The notes: generated from the sequence alone by a model not told the origin. A stretch of DNA of 64,000 nucleotides from Limnoglobus roseus (GCF_008254045.1 NZ_CP042425.1:8260163-8324162); one strand, 5' to 3'. Positions 16,758-25,506 are shown, numbered from the stretch's first letter. A program made the numbers and translations.

Positions 16758-17167
16758 ATGGTCGTGAAACTCCTGGACCAAGTCCGCGCCAAACTCCGCC
16801 TCCTGCACTACGCCTGGGGCACCGCGCAAAGTTCCACTCGCTGGATCGAACGGTACATCCGCTTCCACAAGCGGGGGAACGTGTGGCGGCACCCGGCCGA
16901 CCTGAGCGCGACCGCCGTGAAAGAGTTTTTGATGCACCTCGCCCGCGACCGGCAAGTCTCTGCGAGCACCCAAGAACCAAGCCCTCGAAAGTAGGTTGTC
17001 ACACCTTTCGGCACCGTTTCGCCACGCACCGGCTCGAAGCCGGGGCCGACATCCGCACCCTGCAAGAACTGCTCGGCCACGCCGACGTGAGCACGACCAT
17101 GATCTACACCCACGTCCTCGCCCGCGGGGCGGCCGGGGTCCGCAGCCCGCTCGACGCTCTCGTGTAA
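16758..17167 (+). pseudogene. Integron integrase (IntI) pseudogene with internal deletion
   Basis: The 5' part encodes an IntI-type N-terminal SAM-like domain (KLLDQVRAKLRLLHYAW, then EFLMHLARDRQVSASTQ). One extra base near 16974 shifts the frame: NQAL, the normal continuation, follows in the next frame. Most of the core (about 190 residues, including the first catalytic Arg and the integron-specific patch) is gone. The sequence then resumes in a third frame with the C-terminal catalytic block: HTFRHRFATHRLEAG, LGHADVSTTMIYTHV with the catalytic Tyr, and VRSPLDAL. Intact IntI proteins are about 320-340 residues. It points away from the cassettes, the standard integron layout, but cannot make active enzyme. 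Confidence 0.85.
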
Positions 17168-17279
17168 CGCGCCGTCAACTCTTCGGATTGACGCCCTTCC
17201 CGGCCGGCTGGCAGAATAGAATATCCGCAGACCCACCGGCACGATAGCCGACCCAACTCCGAAAGGATCGTGACAACTC

Positions 17280-19919
17280 ATGAGGCACTTCCTCCTCAGT
17301 GCGGTGTTGGCCGCGGCGCTGGTCGCGCCGGCCGCCCGTGCCGCCGACGAACCGCCACCCAAGCCGAGCCAGGGCCGCTACGCCGTCCTCATCGGCGTCG
17401 GCGAGTTCGACGACAAGGCCATCCAGCCCCGGCCGACGGCGGACGCCGACGCGAAGTCGATGTACGACCTGCTCGCCGACGCGAAGACCGTTGGCATCCC
17501 GGAAGACCGGATCGCTCTGCTGACGTCCACGCCGGACGACAAGCGGCACGGGCGGAAGGCGACGAAGGAGAACATCCTCCGCGCGCTGCACGAGGGCGTC
17601 GAGAAGACGGGCAAGGACGACCTCCTGTTCGTCTGCTTCTTCGGCCGCGGCGCGCCGAACGGGTTCGACAAGGTGTCGTTCTTCGCCACCGAGAGCACCG
17701 TCGCCGACCGGAGCAAGAACGCCATCTCGGCGGAGGAAGTCTCCCACGAGATGAAGCTGGTCAAGTCGCAGCGGCTCTGCGTGCTGACCGACCTCGCGTT
17801 CAAGGGGTTCGACGCCGGCAAGGAAACCCTCGCCGAGCCGAACGCCAGCGCGATGGCCGCGGCCTTCCTCGGCGTGCTGGCCGAGGGCAAGGACGAGCCG
17901 AAGGACGACGACGCGCCGAAGCTCGGCGACAAGGTCGTGATCCTCTCGTACCTGCCCGGCAACGACCCGATCAACGTGGGCGACCACGGCCTCTTCGCCA
18001 AGACCGCGATGGAGGCAATGAAGGGGGCGGCCGACAAGGACGGGAACGAGGCGGACGGCGTCGTCACCATCGACGAGTTGACCGAGTACCTCGACAAAGA
18101 AGTCACCCAACAGGCCCAGAAACTCGGCAAGACGACCAGCGAGAAGGAAGCCACCCCGCAGGTCGTCGGCGTGGCCCGGTCGCACTTCGTGGTGAGCAAT
18201 TCGCCGGCCTACCCGGAAGCGAAAAAGCGGATCGACGCCTTCGCCGCGCTCACCAAATCGGACCTGATTAACAAGGACGAAGCCGCCGAGGGGAAGAAGT
18301 ACCTGGAGCGGATGCCGAAGCTCAAGACGCCGCAGGCGCTCCGCAAGACGTACCAGGAACTCGTCGACGGCAAGTTGAACATCGACGCCTTCCGGGCCGA
18401 ACGGCAGAAGCTCCTCGACACGATGAAGTTGTCGCCCGCCAACGCGGAGAAGTTCGCGAAGGTCGTCTTCGAAGGGGCCGAACGGTTCAACGAGCGGTAC
18501 GTCAAGCCGATCGAGACGGGGACGTTGACCGCCGGGTGCGTGAAGGGCCTGTACCGCCGCCTGGACGAGCCGATGCCGGCCGCCGTTGAGGCCAAGATCA
18601 AGGAGCCGAAGGGGCTGACGGAAGCCCAACAGGTGGACCTGCTGAAAGAAGTCCGCCTCGGCCTCGGCAAGCGCGAAGACCTGGACGACGGCAAGGACAT
18701 GGACCTGGCCCTGGGCATGATGGCGTACAGCATCGAAGACCCGTACACGGTCTACGTGGACCGGGAGACGATGCGGAAGGAAGAGAGCCGGTGGAAGTCG
18801 GCGTACAGCGGCATCGGCGTTCACATCCGCCGCGACCTGGCCCGCGACGGCTTGCTGGTCGTCTCGCCGATCAAGGGCAGCCCGGCGTACAAGGCCGGGA
18901 TGCGGGCCGGCGACCTGATTACCGAAGTCCGCCGCGAACTGGACTCCGACGGCAAGGCGCTCGCCCCGGACGCCCCGAAGGTCATCTCGCTGAAGGGCAT
19001 GAAGACCGACAAGGCCATCGAGATCATCCTCGGCAAGCCCGGCACGCCGATCACCGTCGTCGTCGAGCGCGAGGGGGAGAAGGAGCCGATGGTCCTCGAC
19101 CTGCAACGCGCCCGCGTCAGCCTGGAGACCGTGCTGGGCGTGAAGCGCGACGACAAGGACAACTGGAACTACTACCTCGACGACACGAACAAGATCGCCT
19201 ACGTCCACCTCACGCAGTTCGGGCCGATGACCGCGCCCGAGTTGCTGCAAGTCGTGACCAAGCTCAGCAAGGACGGGATGAAGGGGATGATCCTCGACCT
19301 GCGGACGAACCCTGGCGGCACCCTCGGCGGCGCGCTCGCCGTGTCCGACATGTTCCTGGAAAGCGGGTTGCTCCTCAAGATCAAGCCGCGGCCGGGTGGC
19401 AAGGTCGAAGAGTACCGCGACGGCCAAAGCCCGAACATGAACTTCAACCGCTCGAAGTTCCCGATGGTGGTGATGGTCAACGGCACCAGCGCCAGCGCCT
19501 CGGAGATCGTCTCCCAGACGCTGCAAGACTACAACCGGGCGGTCGTCGTCGGCGAGCGGTCCTACGGCAAGGGGAGCGTACAAACCGTCGAAGACTTCAG
19601 CCCCACGGGCGGCACGTTCAAGATGACCATCGCCCGGTACTTCCCGCCGCTCGGCCGGAACATCGACAAGCGGAGCACCAGCGGCAAGCCCGAAGAAGAA
19701 TGGGGCGTGGTGCCGAACAAGGGGTTTGAGATCAAACTCGACAAGCAGGAAGAGTATGCCGTCGCCGAGTTCCTGCACGACAAGGAACTTATCAAGCGGG
19801 CGGACGCTCCCAACAGCAAGCCCTTGAAGCCGTTCAAGGACAAGCAACTCGAAGCGGCCGTGGACTACCTCCTGAAGGAGAACAACGTCAAGGACGGCAC
19901 GGCCAAGAAGGACGGTTGA
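17280..19919 (+). CDS. Secreted pseudo-caspase / S41 C-terminal processing protease fusion
   Basis: The 879-residue protein has a signal peptide (residues 1-22) and then a caspase-like (C14) domain (about 33-270). The catalytic residues of that domain are replaced: His in the SGHG motif is Arg123 (FGRGAP), and the Cys of DxCxSG is Ala173 (TDLAFKG). An EF-hand-like loop follows (DKDGNEADGVVTIDEL, about 255). The C-terminal half is a complete CtpA-type protease: PDZ (about 510-600), the S41 core with catalytic Ser737 in NGTSASASE and Lys764 in GERSYGKGS. It should act in the periplasm. The inactive caspase part probably binds partners or substrates. A perfect terminator follows. A long antisense frame (17175-19847) is a shadow. 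Confidence 0.88.
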   Translation: MRHFLLSAVLAAALVAPAARAADEPPPKPSQGRYAVLIGVGEFDDKAIQPRPTADADAKSMYDLLADAKTVGIPEDRIALLTSTPDDKRHGRKATKENILRALHEGVEKTGKDDLLFVCFFGRGAPNGFDKVSFFATESTVADRSKNAISAEEVSHEMKLVKSQRLCVLTDLAFKGFDAGKETLAEPNASAMAAAFLGVLAEGKDEPKDDDAPKLGDKVVILSYLPGNDPINVGDHGLFAKTAMEAMKGAADKDGNEADGVVTIDELTEYLDKEVTQQAQKLGKTTSEKEATPQVVGVARSHFVVSNSPAYPEAKKRIDAFAALTKSDLINKDEAAEGKKYLERMPKLKTPQALRKTYQELVDGKLNIDAFRAERQKLLDTMKLSPANAEKFAKVVFEGAERFNERYVKPIETGTLTAGCVKGLYRRLDEPMPAAVEAKIKEPKGLTEAQQVDLLKEVRLGLGKREDLDDGKDMDLALGMMAYSIEDPYTVYVDRETMRKEESRWKSAYSGIGVHIRRDLARDGLLVVSPIKGSPAYKAGMRAGDLITEVRRELDSDGKALAPDAPKVISLKGMKTDKAIEIILGKPGTPITVVVEREGEKEPMVLDLQRARVSLETVLGVKRDDKDNWNYYLDDTNKIAYVHLTQFGPMTAPELLQVVTKLSKDGMKGMILDLRTNPGGTLGGALAVSDMFLESGLLLKIKPRPGGKVEEYRDGQSPNMNFNRSKFPMVVMVNGTSASASEIVSQTLQDYNRAVVVGERSYGKGSVQTVEDFSPTGGTFKMTIARYFPPLGRNIDKRSTSGKPEEEWGVVPNKGFEIKLDKQEEYAVAEFLHDKELIKRADAPNSKPLKPFKDKQLEAAVDYLLKENNVKDGTAKKDG

Positions 19920-19964
19920 GCCGGTTGCAACGACTGGCGAAAGCTCGTGCGTTGCGCCACTTCT

Positions 19965-19998
19965 ACCCGCCGGGGATTCCCGGCGGGTTTTGTTTTTT
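19965..19998 (+). terminator. Rho-independent terminator after the S41 protease gene
   Basis: A perfect 10-base stem, ACCCGCCGGG with loop GATT and CCCGGCGGGT, is followed by TTTGTTTTTT. It sits 45 bases past the protease stop and before the lipoprotein gene. Confidence 0.9.
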
Positions 19999-20088
19999 CC
20001 GCGAGTGGCGTTGGTAATTTCTCGCGCGGAGGGAGAATTGATTGAAGTTCTTCATCCAACAGTCCGACGGCGACGAAAGGCGGGGGTC

Positions 20089-20526
20089 ATGAAACGGATG
20101 TGGTGGGGCCTACTCGGCGTGGCAATCCTCGCGACGACGAGTGGTTGCCGTCACACGTGCGGCGAGAGCAAGTGCAAGCTCTTCAGCCGGGATACCTGCG
20201 ACGCGCCCCCGGCGAGGCTAACGAGCGCCACGCGGGACAACGCCGCGTGCAGTTCGCCGACGACGCTCGGCTATCCGATGAGTAGCGGCCCGAGCTTCCC
20301 TTCGAGTGGCCCAGTTTACGGCCCGAGCTACCCGTCGAGTGGCCCGAGCTATCCGCTCCCGAGCAGCGGCATTCCGGCACCGGGTTCCAGTTCGATGCCG
20401 GATACGATTCCGCCACCGTTCGTCCCCGCGATGCCGATGGCCGTGCCGCCGTCTTCGACGAAGAACATCCTCCCGCCGCCATTGGCCCTGTCGCCGCCGA
20501 CGAGTCCGGTCGGGTTTCCGCGATGA
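20089..20526 (+). CDS. Small Ser/Pro-rich lipoprotein
   Basis: The 145-residue protein has a type II signal (MKRMWWGLLGVAILATTSGC, lipidated Cys at about residue 20). Three more cysteines follow shortly (CGESKCKLF, DTC). The rest is low complexity: repeats of the type GPSYPSSGP between about residues 65 and 95, then a proline-rich tail. Such tails often act as spacers from the membrane. No enzymatic domain is visible. The ATG at 20089 follows AAAGGCGGGGG; the longer in-frame extension to 19990 would run through the terminator. Confidence 0.75.
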   Translation: MKRMWWGLLGVAILATTSGCRHTCGESKCKLFSRDTCDAPPARLTSATRDNAACSSPTTLGYPMSSGPSFPSSGPVYGPSYPSSGPSYPLPSSGIPAPGSSSMPDTIPPPFVPAMPMAVPPSSTKNILPPPLALSPPTSPVGFPR

Positions 20527-20542
20527 CGAATTGAATCAAACG

Positions 20543-20580
20543 AAGACGCCCGGCCGATTTTGGCCGGGCGTCTTGCTTTT
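20543..20580. terminator. Terminator between the lipoprotein gene and glmS
   Basis: AAGACGCCCGGCC, loop GATTTT and GGCCGGGCGTCTT form a perfect 13-base stem followed by GCTTTT on the plus strand. It lies in the 52-base gap between convergent genes and probably serves the plus-strand gene. Confidence 0.85.
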
Positions 20581-22411
20581 ACTCCACCGTGACGCTCTTT
20601 GCGAGATTCCGCGGCTTGTCCACGTCGCAACCTCGCAGCACCGCGATCTCGTAGGCGAGCAACTGCAACGGGATGGCCGTCACGATCGGTTGCAGGTACT
20701 CCGGCACGTCCGGGACGGTAATCATGTCGTCGGCCACAGTCGCCACCTCGCGGTCGCCCTCACTGCACACCGCGATCACGGGGCCGCGGCGAGCCTTGAT
20801 TTCCTGCATGTTCGACATCACCTTGTCGAAGACGTTGCCCCGCGGCACCAGGAACACGCTCGGCGTGTGGGGGTCCACCAGCGCGATCGGGCCGTGCTTC
20901 ATCTCGGCGGCCGGGTACCCTTCCGCGTGGATGTAGCTGATCTCCTTCAACTTCAACGCCCCTTCCAGGGCCACCGGGTACAGGTATTGGCGGCCGAGGT
21001 AGAGGAAATTGTTGCACTCGGCGTAGCGGTTCGCGATCTTCTTCACCTGTTCGTGGCAGCCGAGGGCCTTGCGGATCGCGTCCGGCAGTGCTCGGAGTTC
21101 GTCGATGATGCGTTGGCCCTGCAAACTCGACAGGTGCCGCGTCCGGCCGAAGTAGAGGGCGAGCATCGTCAGCACGGTCGACTGACTGGTGAACGCCTTC
21201 GTGCTGGCGACGCCGATTTCCGGGCCAGCGTGCAGGTACACGCCGCCGTCCGCCTCGCGGGCGATGGTGCTGCCGACGGCGTTGCAGATGGCGAGCGCCG
21301 GGTGGCCCATCCGCTTGCCCTCCCGCATCGCGGCCAGCGTGTCGGCCGTCTCGCCCGACTGCGTGATGGCCACCAAAATCGTCCGCGGGTCCATCGGCGG
21401 GTTGCGGTAGCGGAACTCGCTCGCGTACTCGACTTCCACCGGCAGCCGGGCCAGCTCTTCGAACAGGTACTCGCCCACGAGTCCGGCGTGGTAGCTGGTG
21501 CCGCACGCGGTCATGACGACGCGATCGATGTTGCGGAGTTGCTTCGCGGTCAGGTTCAGGCCGCCGAAGTGGGCGGTGCTGTCGGAGTCGTCGAGCCGGC
21601 CGCGCATCGCATTCGCGACGGTTTCCGGCTGTTCGTAAATCTCCTTGAGCATGTGGTGCGGGTAGTCGCCCTTGTCCGACTCGCCTTCCCCGAGGAAGTG
21701 CCGGATGTCCTGCACGGCCGCGTCCACCGTGTCCAGGTCCTGGTTGCGAATGACCCAAGCGTCCTGGTCGATCTGGCAAATCTGCCGGTCGTTGAGATAG
21801 ACGACCTTGTCCGCGAAGCCGGCCAGCGCGTTCGCGTCCGATGCGAGATAGTGACCGTCTTCGCCGATGCCGATGACGAGCGGGCTGCCGAGTCGCGCGC
21901 CCACGATCACGCCCGGTTCCGTCTTCGACACGGCGGCGAGGCCGTAGGTGCCCTTCACCTGCCCGAGTGCTTGCTTGACTGCGTCCATCAGGTCGCCCTG
22001 ATAGCACCGGCCAATGAGGTGCGCCAACACCTCGGTGTCGGTGTCCGAGTGGAAGGTCACGCCCTCGGCTTGCAGCTTGTGCTTGAGCGAGAGGTAGTTT
22101 TCGATGACGCCGTTGTGGACGACGGCGACGGTGCCGGTGGCGTCGAAGTGCGGGTGGGCGTTCTGGTCGGTCGCGCCGCCGTGGGTTGCCCACCGCGTGT
22201 GGCTGATGCCGAAGGTGCCGGGGGCGGGGGCGGTGTGGACCGCTTTCGTCAGTTCCGCGATGCGGCCGGCCTTCTTCCGCAGGTGCAAGCTGCTGCCCGT
22301 GCCCGTGACCATGCCGGCGCTGTCGTAGCCGCGGTATTCGAGACGGCGAAGCCCTTCGAGCAGGATCGGCGAAGCCTCGCGCTGCCCGGTGAAGCCGATG
22401 ATTCCACACAT
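20579..22411 (-). CDS. glmS: Glutamine-fructose-6-phosphate aminotransferase (isomerising)
   Basis: The 610-residue cytosolic enzyme makes glucosamine 6-phosphate from fructose 6-phosphate and glutamine, the first step of amino-sugar synthesis. The N-terminus is MCGIIGFTG, whose Cys becomes the glutaminase nucleophile after Met removal, followed by LRRLEYRGYDSAG. Two SIS domains follow (TACGTSYHAG, ITQSGETADT, EISYIHAEGYPAAEMKHGP) and the end is DKPRNLAKSVTVE, a textbook GlmS C-terminus. Length is normal. The ATG at 22411 fixes the Cys position; in-frame sequence upstream to 22438 is not needed. The GNAT gene ends 23 bases upstream, so they form an operon. No glmS ribozyme or riboswitch was recognised. 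Confidence 0.97.
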   Translation of the reverse strand: MCGIIGFTGQREASPILLEGLRRLEYRGYDSAGMVTGTGSSLHLRKKAGRIAELTKAVHTAPAPGTFGISHTRWATHGGATDQNAHPHFDATGTVAVVHNGVIENYLSLKHKLQAEGVTFHSDTDTEVLAHLIGRCYQGDLMDAVKQALGQVKGTYGLAAVSKTEPGVIVGARLGSPLVIGIGEDGHYLASDANALAGFADKVVYLNDRQICQIDQDAWVIRNQDLDTVDAAVQDIRHFLGEGESDKGDYPHHMLKEIYEQPETVANAMRGRLDDSDSTAHFGGLNLTAKQLRNIDRVVMTACGTSYHAGLVGEYLFEELARLPVEVEYASEFRYRNPPMDPRTILVAITQSGETADTLAAMREGKRMGHPALAICNAVGSTIAREADGGVYLHAGPEIGVASTKAFTSQSTVLTMLALYFGRTRHLSSLQGQRIIDELRALPDAIRKALGCHEQVKKIANRYAECNNFLYLGRQYLYPVALEGALKLKEISYIHAEGYPAAEMKHGPIALVDPHTPSVFLVPRGNVFDKVMSNMQEIKARRGPVIAVCSEGDREVATVADDMITVPDVPEYLQPIVTAIPLQLLAYEIAVLRGCDVDKPRNLAKSVTVE

Positions 22412-22434
22412 GATGATTCCCTCCCTGAGTGAGA

Positions 22435-22908
22435 TCAACCTTTAGCCGGTAACGCCGCGTCGGCGGTCGCCGCGTCCTGCACGACGATGAACCCGCACGC
22501 GAGGTACAGCGGGCGGAGCGATTCCTTGCTCGTGAGCATCACGTAAGGGGCGCGGTGCAGGTAGGCGTGGTGCAGGGCCGTTTGTACGAGTTGCGTGGCG
22601 ATGCCCTGCCCGCGGCTTTCCGGCTTCACGACGACGTAGTCGATCTGCCAGTTGACCGGCGCGGTCACGAGCAAGAACCCGTCGGCGTTCCCGTCCGCGT
22701 CCCGGTGAACGGCGACGTACCGCACGCCAGGCCAGATCGCGAGGAACTTGCCGCGGGTGCGGAACTGGTTCGTCAGCAGCGCCCAGAGTTCCTTGCACGC
22801 CGGTTCGTCGGCGAGGAAGTCTTGCACCGGCAGGAACTCGCCGAGCTTCAGCCCGGTTTGTGGCTCGTGCGGTTTGTGGAAGTAGTGCAGTTCCGGTTCG
22901 AGCGTCAT
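22435..22908 (-). CDS. GNAT-family N-acetyltransferase
   Basis: The 157-residue protein contains the acetyl-CoA binding signature of the GNAT fold (VVKPESRGQGIATQLVQTAL, about residues 93-112) and a C-terminal LRPLYLACGF strand-helix end. The first 50 residues are variable, as usual for substrate recognition. It would acetylate a small molecule or a protein amine. Being upstream of glmS in one operon hints at a link to amino-sugar metabolism, but the protein is not GNA1-like beyond the shared fold. The ATG at 22908 is the only sensible start. Confidence 0.8.
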   Translation of the reverse strand: MTLEPELHYFHKPHEPQTGLKLGEFLPVQDFLADEPACKELWALLTNQFRTRGKFLAIWPGVRYVAVHRDADGNADGFLLVTAPVNWQIDYVVVKPESRGQGIATQLVQTALHHAYLHRAPYVMLTSKESLRPLYLACGFIVVQDAATADAALPAKG

Positions 22909-23002
22909 GCCTCACCTTCGTGGACCGGACGGGGGGCGTCAAAACAACGGGAGAGTCTAACGCAACGGGAATAGTGATGGGAAGGGCAAATGCGATTGGC
23001 TC

Positions 23003-23026
23003 AGCCTGCGGGATATCCCGCAGGCT
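23003..23026. repeat. Perfect 24-base palindrome
   Basis: AGCCTGCGGGATATCCCGCAGGCT reads the same on both strands. It lies 13 bases beyond the stop of the AAA+ activator gene (minus strand) and before the GNAT gene. It can fold as an RNA hairpin (12-base stem if cruciform), so a terminator-like or dispersed-repeat function is possible. No T run follows on the minus strand. Confidence 0.7.
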
Positions 23027-23037
23027 GGGACTCGTGG

Positions 23038-24462
23038 CTAGAGCCGCGCTGCGGGCAGCTCGTTCGGCAGGGCGAGCATGGTCGATGCCTTCGACAGCAG
23101 GCCGTACTTCTTCATCTTCTTGTACAGCGTCACCCGGCTCACGCCGAGGAACTGTGCGGCCCGCGTGCGACTGAACGCGGCCTTCTCCAGCGCCCGGATG
23201 ATGACCGTCCGCTCGGTCGTCTCGCGGTTCTGGGCCAGCGAGTTGTGCGCGACGCCCGAGAGCGTGTCGCCGTTCCCGCCGGGCGATTGCCGCACGACCG
23301 GCGACAGGTGCGAGGCGTGCAGCTCCGGCCCGGTACAGCCGAGGACGGCCTGCTGAATCACGTTCTCCAGTTGCCGGATATTGCCCGGCCACGGGAAGGC
23401 TTCGACCGCCCGCATCGCGTCGGGGTGGATGCCGACGATCTTCTTGCCGAACTTGGTGCTGTACTTGGCGACCATCCCGCGGACGAGCGGGGCGAGGTCT
23501 TGCGGCCGGTCCCGGAGCGGCGGGAGGTGGAAGGTGATGACGTGCAGCCGGTAGTACAGGTCGCGGCGGAACGCACCGCGTTCGACGGCGTCGGCGAGGT
23601 CCCAGTTGGTCGCGGCGATGATGCGGGCGTGGCAACGGTGCGTTTCGTGGCCGCCGATCGGTTCGAACTCGCCCGTCTCAATCACCCGCAACAGCGATGC
23701 TTGGTGTTCCAGGCCGACGGCTTCGATCTCGTCGAGCAAGAGCGTGCCGCGGCCGGCGGCGGCGAACTTACCGACCTTGTCCGCGTCGGCCCCGGCAAAC
23801 GCCCCCTTCGCGTGGCCGAAGAATTCGCCGGCGATCTGCCCGCCGGGGTGAGAGCCGCACGCGACCACGAGGCACCGCTCGGCGTGGCGGTCGGAGCACT
23901 CGTGGATCAACTTCGCCAGGTGCGTCTTGCCGGTCCCGGTCTCGCCGTGGATCAGCACCGTCACGTCGTGGGCGGCGGCAATCTGCAACTGGTCCGCGAG
24001 GTGCGTGAGCGACGGCGTGAGTTCGCACAGTTTCCGCCGGATGCGCTCGGCCGGCGGCTCGTGGGCCAGGTCCGGGAACGGCACGCCCTCAGTCAGTGTG
24101 CGGCGGACCCACTGGTTCATTTCCTTGATGTTGTCCGGCCACGCCCACACGGATTCGGGCGGGAACTGCGACAGGTCGAGCCGCCGCAAGGCCGCGAACT
24201 CTTCCGCCTGAAGGACGCCGACCTTCGCGGGCCGCTGTTGCAACCGGAGCGACCGCACGGCCGACTCGATGCGGTCGGCGTCATCCGCGTCGGCGGCGAG
24301 GAACACGATCAGGCCGTCGGTTTCGGGCGTGACAAGGTGCGACAGGTCTTCGAACCGCACGACCGGGGCCGTGAGCAGGAAGGACTTGTGAACGTGCGTC
24401 TGGACGGATTGGCCGAAGCGGTGATCCGTGGCGACGAACAGCAACCGGCGGGCGAACGACAT
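23038..24462 (-). CDS. AAA+ bacterial enhancer-binding-type transcription regulator with altered GAFTGA motif
   Basis: The 474-residue regulator has an N-terminal domain that looks receiver-shaped but has no clear phospho-Asp site (about 1-135). The AAA+ core (about 150-385) has Walker A GETGTGKT, Walker B TLLLDEIE, and R-fingers near YYRLHVITFHLPPLRDR. A Fis-type helix-turn-helix closes the protein (TRAAQFLGVSRVTLYKKMKK). The loop that contacts sigma-54, normally GAFTGA, reads GAFAGA here. The ATG at 24462 has GGGGAGA upstream; a TTG three codons earlier is an alternative. Target genes are unknown. The nearest candidate is its own promoter with an imperfect palindrome at 24562. Confidence 0.88.
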   Translation of the reverse strand: MSFARRLLFVATDHRFGQSVQTHVHKSFLLTAPVVRFEDLSHLVTPETDGLIVFLAADADDADRIESAVRSLRLQQRPAKVGVLQAEEFAALRRLDLSQFPPESVWAWPDNIKEMNQWVRRTLTEGVPFPDLAHEPPAERIRRKLCELTPSLTHLADQLQIAAAHDVTVLIHGETGTGKTHLAKLIHECSDRHAERCLVVACGSHPGGQIAGEFFGHAKGAFAGADADKVGKFAAAGRGTLLLDEIEAVGLEHQASLLRVIETGEFEPIGGHETHRCHARIIAATNWDLADAVERGAFRRDLYYRLHVITFHLPPLRDRPQDLAPLVRGMVAKYSTKFGKKIVGIHPDAMRAVEAFPWPGNIRQLENVIQQAVLGCTGPELHASHLSPVVRQSPGGNGDTLSGVAHNSLAQNRETTERTVIIRALEKAAFSRTRAAQFLGVSRVTLYKKMKKYGLLSKASTMLALPNELPAARL

Positions 24463-24907
24463 ACGACCCAATCTCCCCTGAGCCTATAACCCCGTAGCCG
24501 AAATCGGAATGCGGGCGGCGGGCGACGGGATTCAAAAACCGCCAGGGGGTGCGGTCGGCGACCGTGTTACCGATCGGCAACACGGCACCGGCGATGAATC
24601 CAGTCGTTCAAATCTTTTAGGGCAACATCGCGGGGTGTGCAAACCGGCGTGGCGAAAATCGAAACAATCCGTAAAGTCACCCGAGTTTTCGCAGAATCTC
24701 TGCACGCCCGTCTGAGATTTCGCCCGCCGGTCGAAGCCGACACTGTCGGCGGATCGGACTCGCCCAGCAGTGTTGGCCTGGCCTACGTTGCGGGGCGAAC
24801 CCAATTTTCCCGCGAACCACCTTCTTTCCTGCCCCTCCTATCTCCGTTACGTCCGCTTCTGACCGAGTTTTTCAACCAGGTAGGAGGACGCACCGGAGGG
24901 ATTCACC
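24463..24907. other. Divergent intergenic region with imperfect palindrome
   Basis: No gene is seen in these 445 bases. CCGTGTTACCGATCGGCAACACGG at 24562-24585 is an imperfect 24-base palindrome about 100 bases upstream of the activator's start. The right half is less GC rich and carries the promoter of the coiled-coil membrane protein gene, whose ribosome site is CGGAGGG. Confidence 0.5.
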
Positions 24908-25501
24908 ATGAAGAAGATCGCAATGTTGGCAGTTGCCCTCGGCCTGGCCGTGGCCGGCGCACGGGCGACGATGGACGTCCCGCAGGTCGAAGCGTACCGC
25001 GAGGCCGCCTTGCGGGCCGTCGAGCGTGTGCAGTACGGCATCGAAGCGAACCCGGTCCCCATCGTGATCGCGCTCGGCACGTTCCTGCTGACGGTCGTGT
25101 ACCACAAGGCGAAAGGGAAGTCGTTCCGGGAGTCGGTCGAAGTGGCCGCAACCCGCGTGACGATCTTGCCGGCCCCCGCGGCACAACTGCCGCCGGCCGC
25201 GCCGGAGAACGTCGTCCTGAAGCGAGCCCAGGCCCGCGCGACGCGGTCGCAGTTGCTGGCCGATCAGGTCGAAATTCGCACCCGGATCGCGAAGCTGCCG
25301 GAAGCCGTCGTGAAGGCCGAGAAGGATGCGTGCTACGCCGAGAAGGCGGTCGCTGACCTGAAGCGCATCCTCGGCGAGAAGCACAAGACGCGCAACACGG
25401 CCGTCGCGAAGCTCGAAGGCTTGCAGACGGAACTGGCGACCGGCGAGCGTGAGTTGGCCGAAATTGAAAGCGAATTGGAGAAGCTGGCGGTGGTCGCGTA
25501 A
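24908..25501 (+). CDS. Membrane-anchored coiled-coil protein, unknown function
   Basis: The 197-residue protein begins with a signal-like hydrophobic segment (MKKIAMLAVALGLAVAGA) and has a second hydrophobic helix at about residues 50-64 (PIVIALGTFLLTVVYH). From about residue 100 to the end it is a long charged coiled coil (KRAQARATRSQLLADQV, LQTELATGERELAEIESE). It is probably held in the cytoplasmic membrane with the coil in one compartment. No family is known to me. Ribosome site GGAGGG lies 8 bases before the ATG. A strong terminator follows directly, so it is monocistronic. Confidence 0.75.
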   Translation: MKKIAMLAVALGLAVAGARATMDVPQVEAYREAALRAVERVQYGIEANPVPIVIALGTFLLTVVYHKAKGKSFRESVEVAATRVTILPAPAAQLPPAAPENVVLKRAQARATRSQLLADQVEIRTRIAKLPEAVVKAEKDACYAEKAVADLKRILGEKHKTRNTAVAKLEGLQTELATGERELAEIESELEKLAVVA

Positions 25502-25506
25502 GTGAA

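Noticed and set aside
17175..19847. Very long open frame on the minus strand (890 residues)
   Set aside because: It is antisense to the S41 protease gene; the translation is Val/Asp/Arg/His-rich without motifs, as expected from high-GC codon bias.
20306..22432. Long plus-strand open frame opposite glmS
   Set aside because: It mirrors the glmS codon bias; glmS itself is unmistakable.
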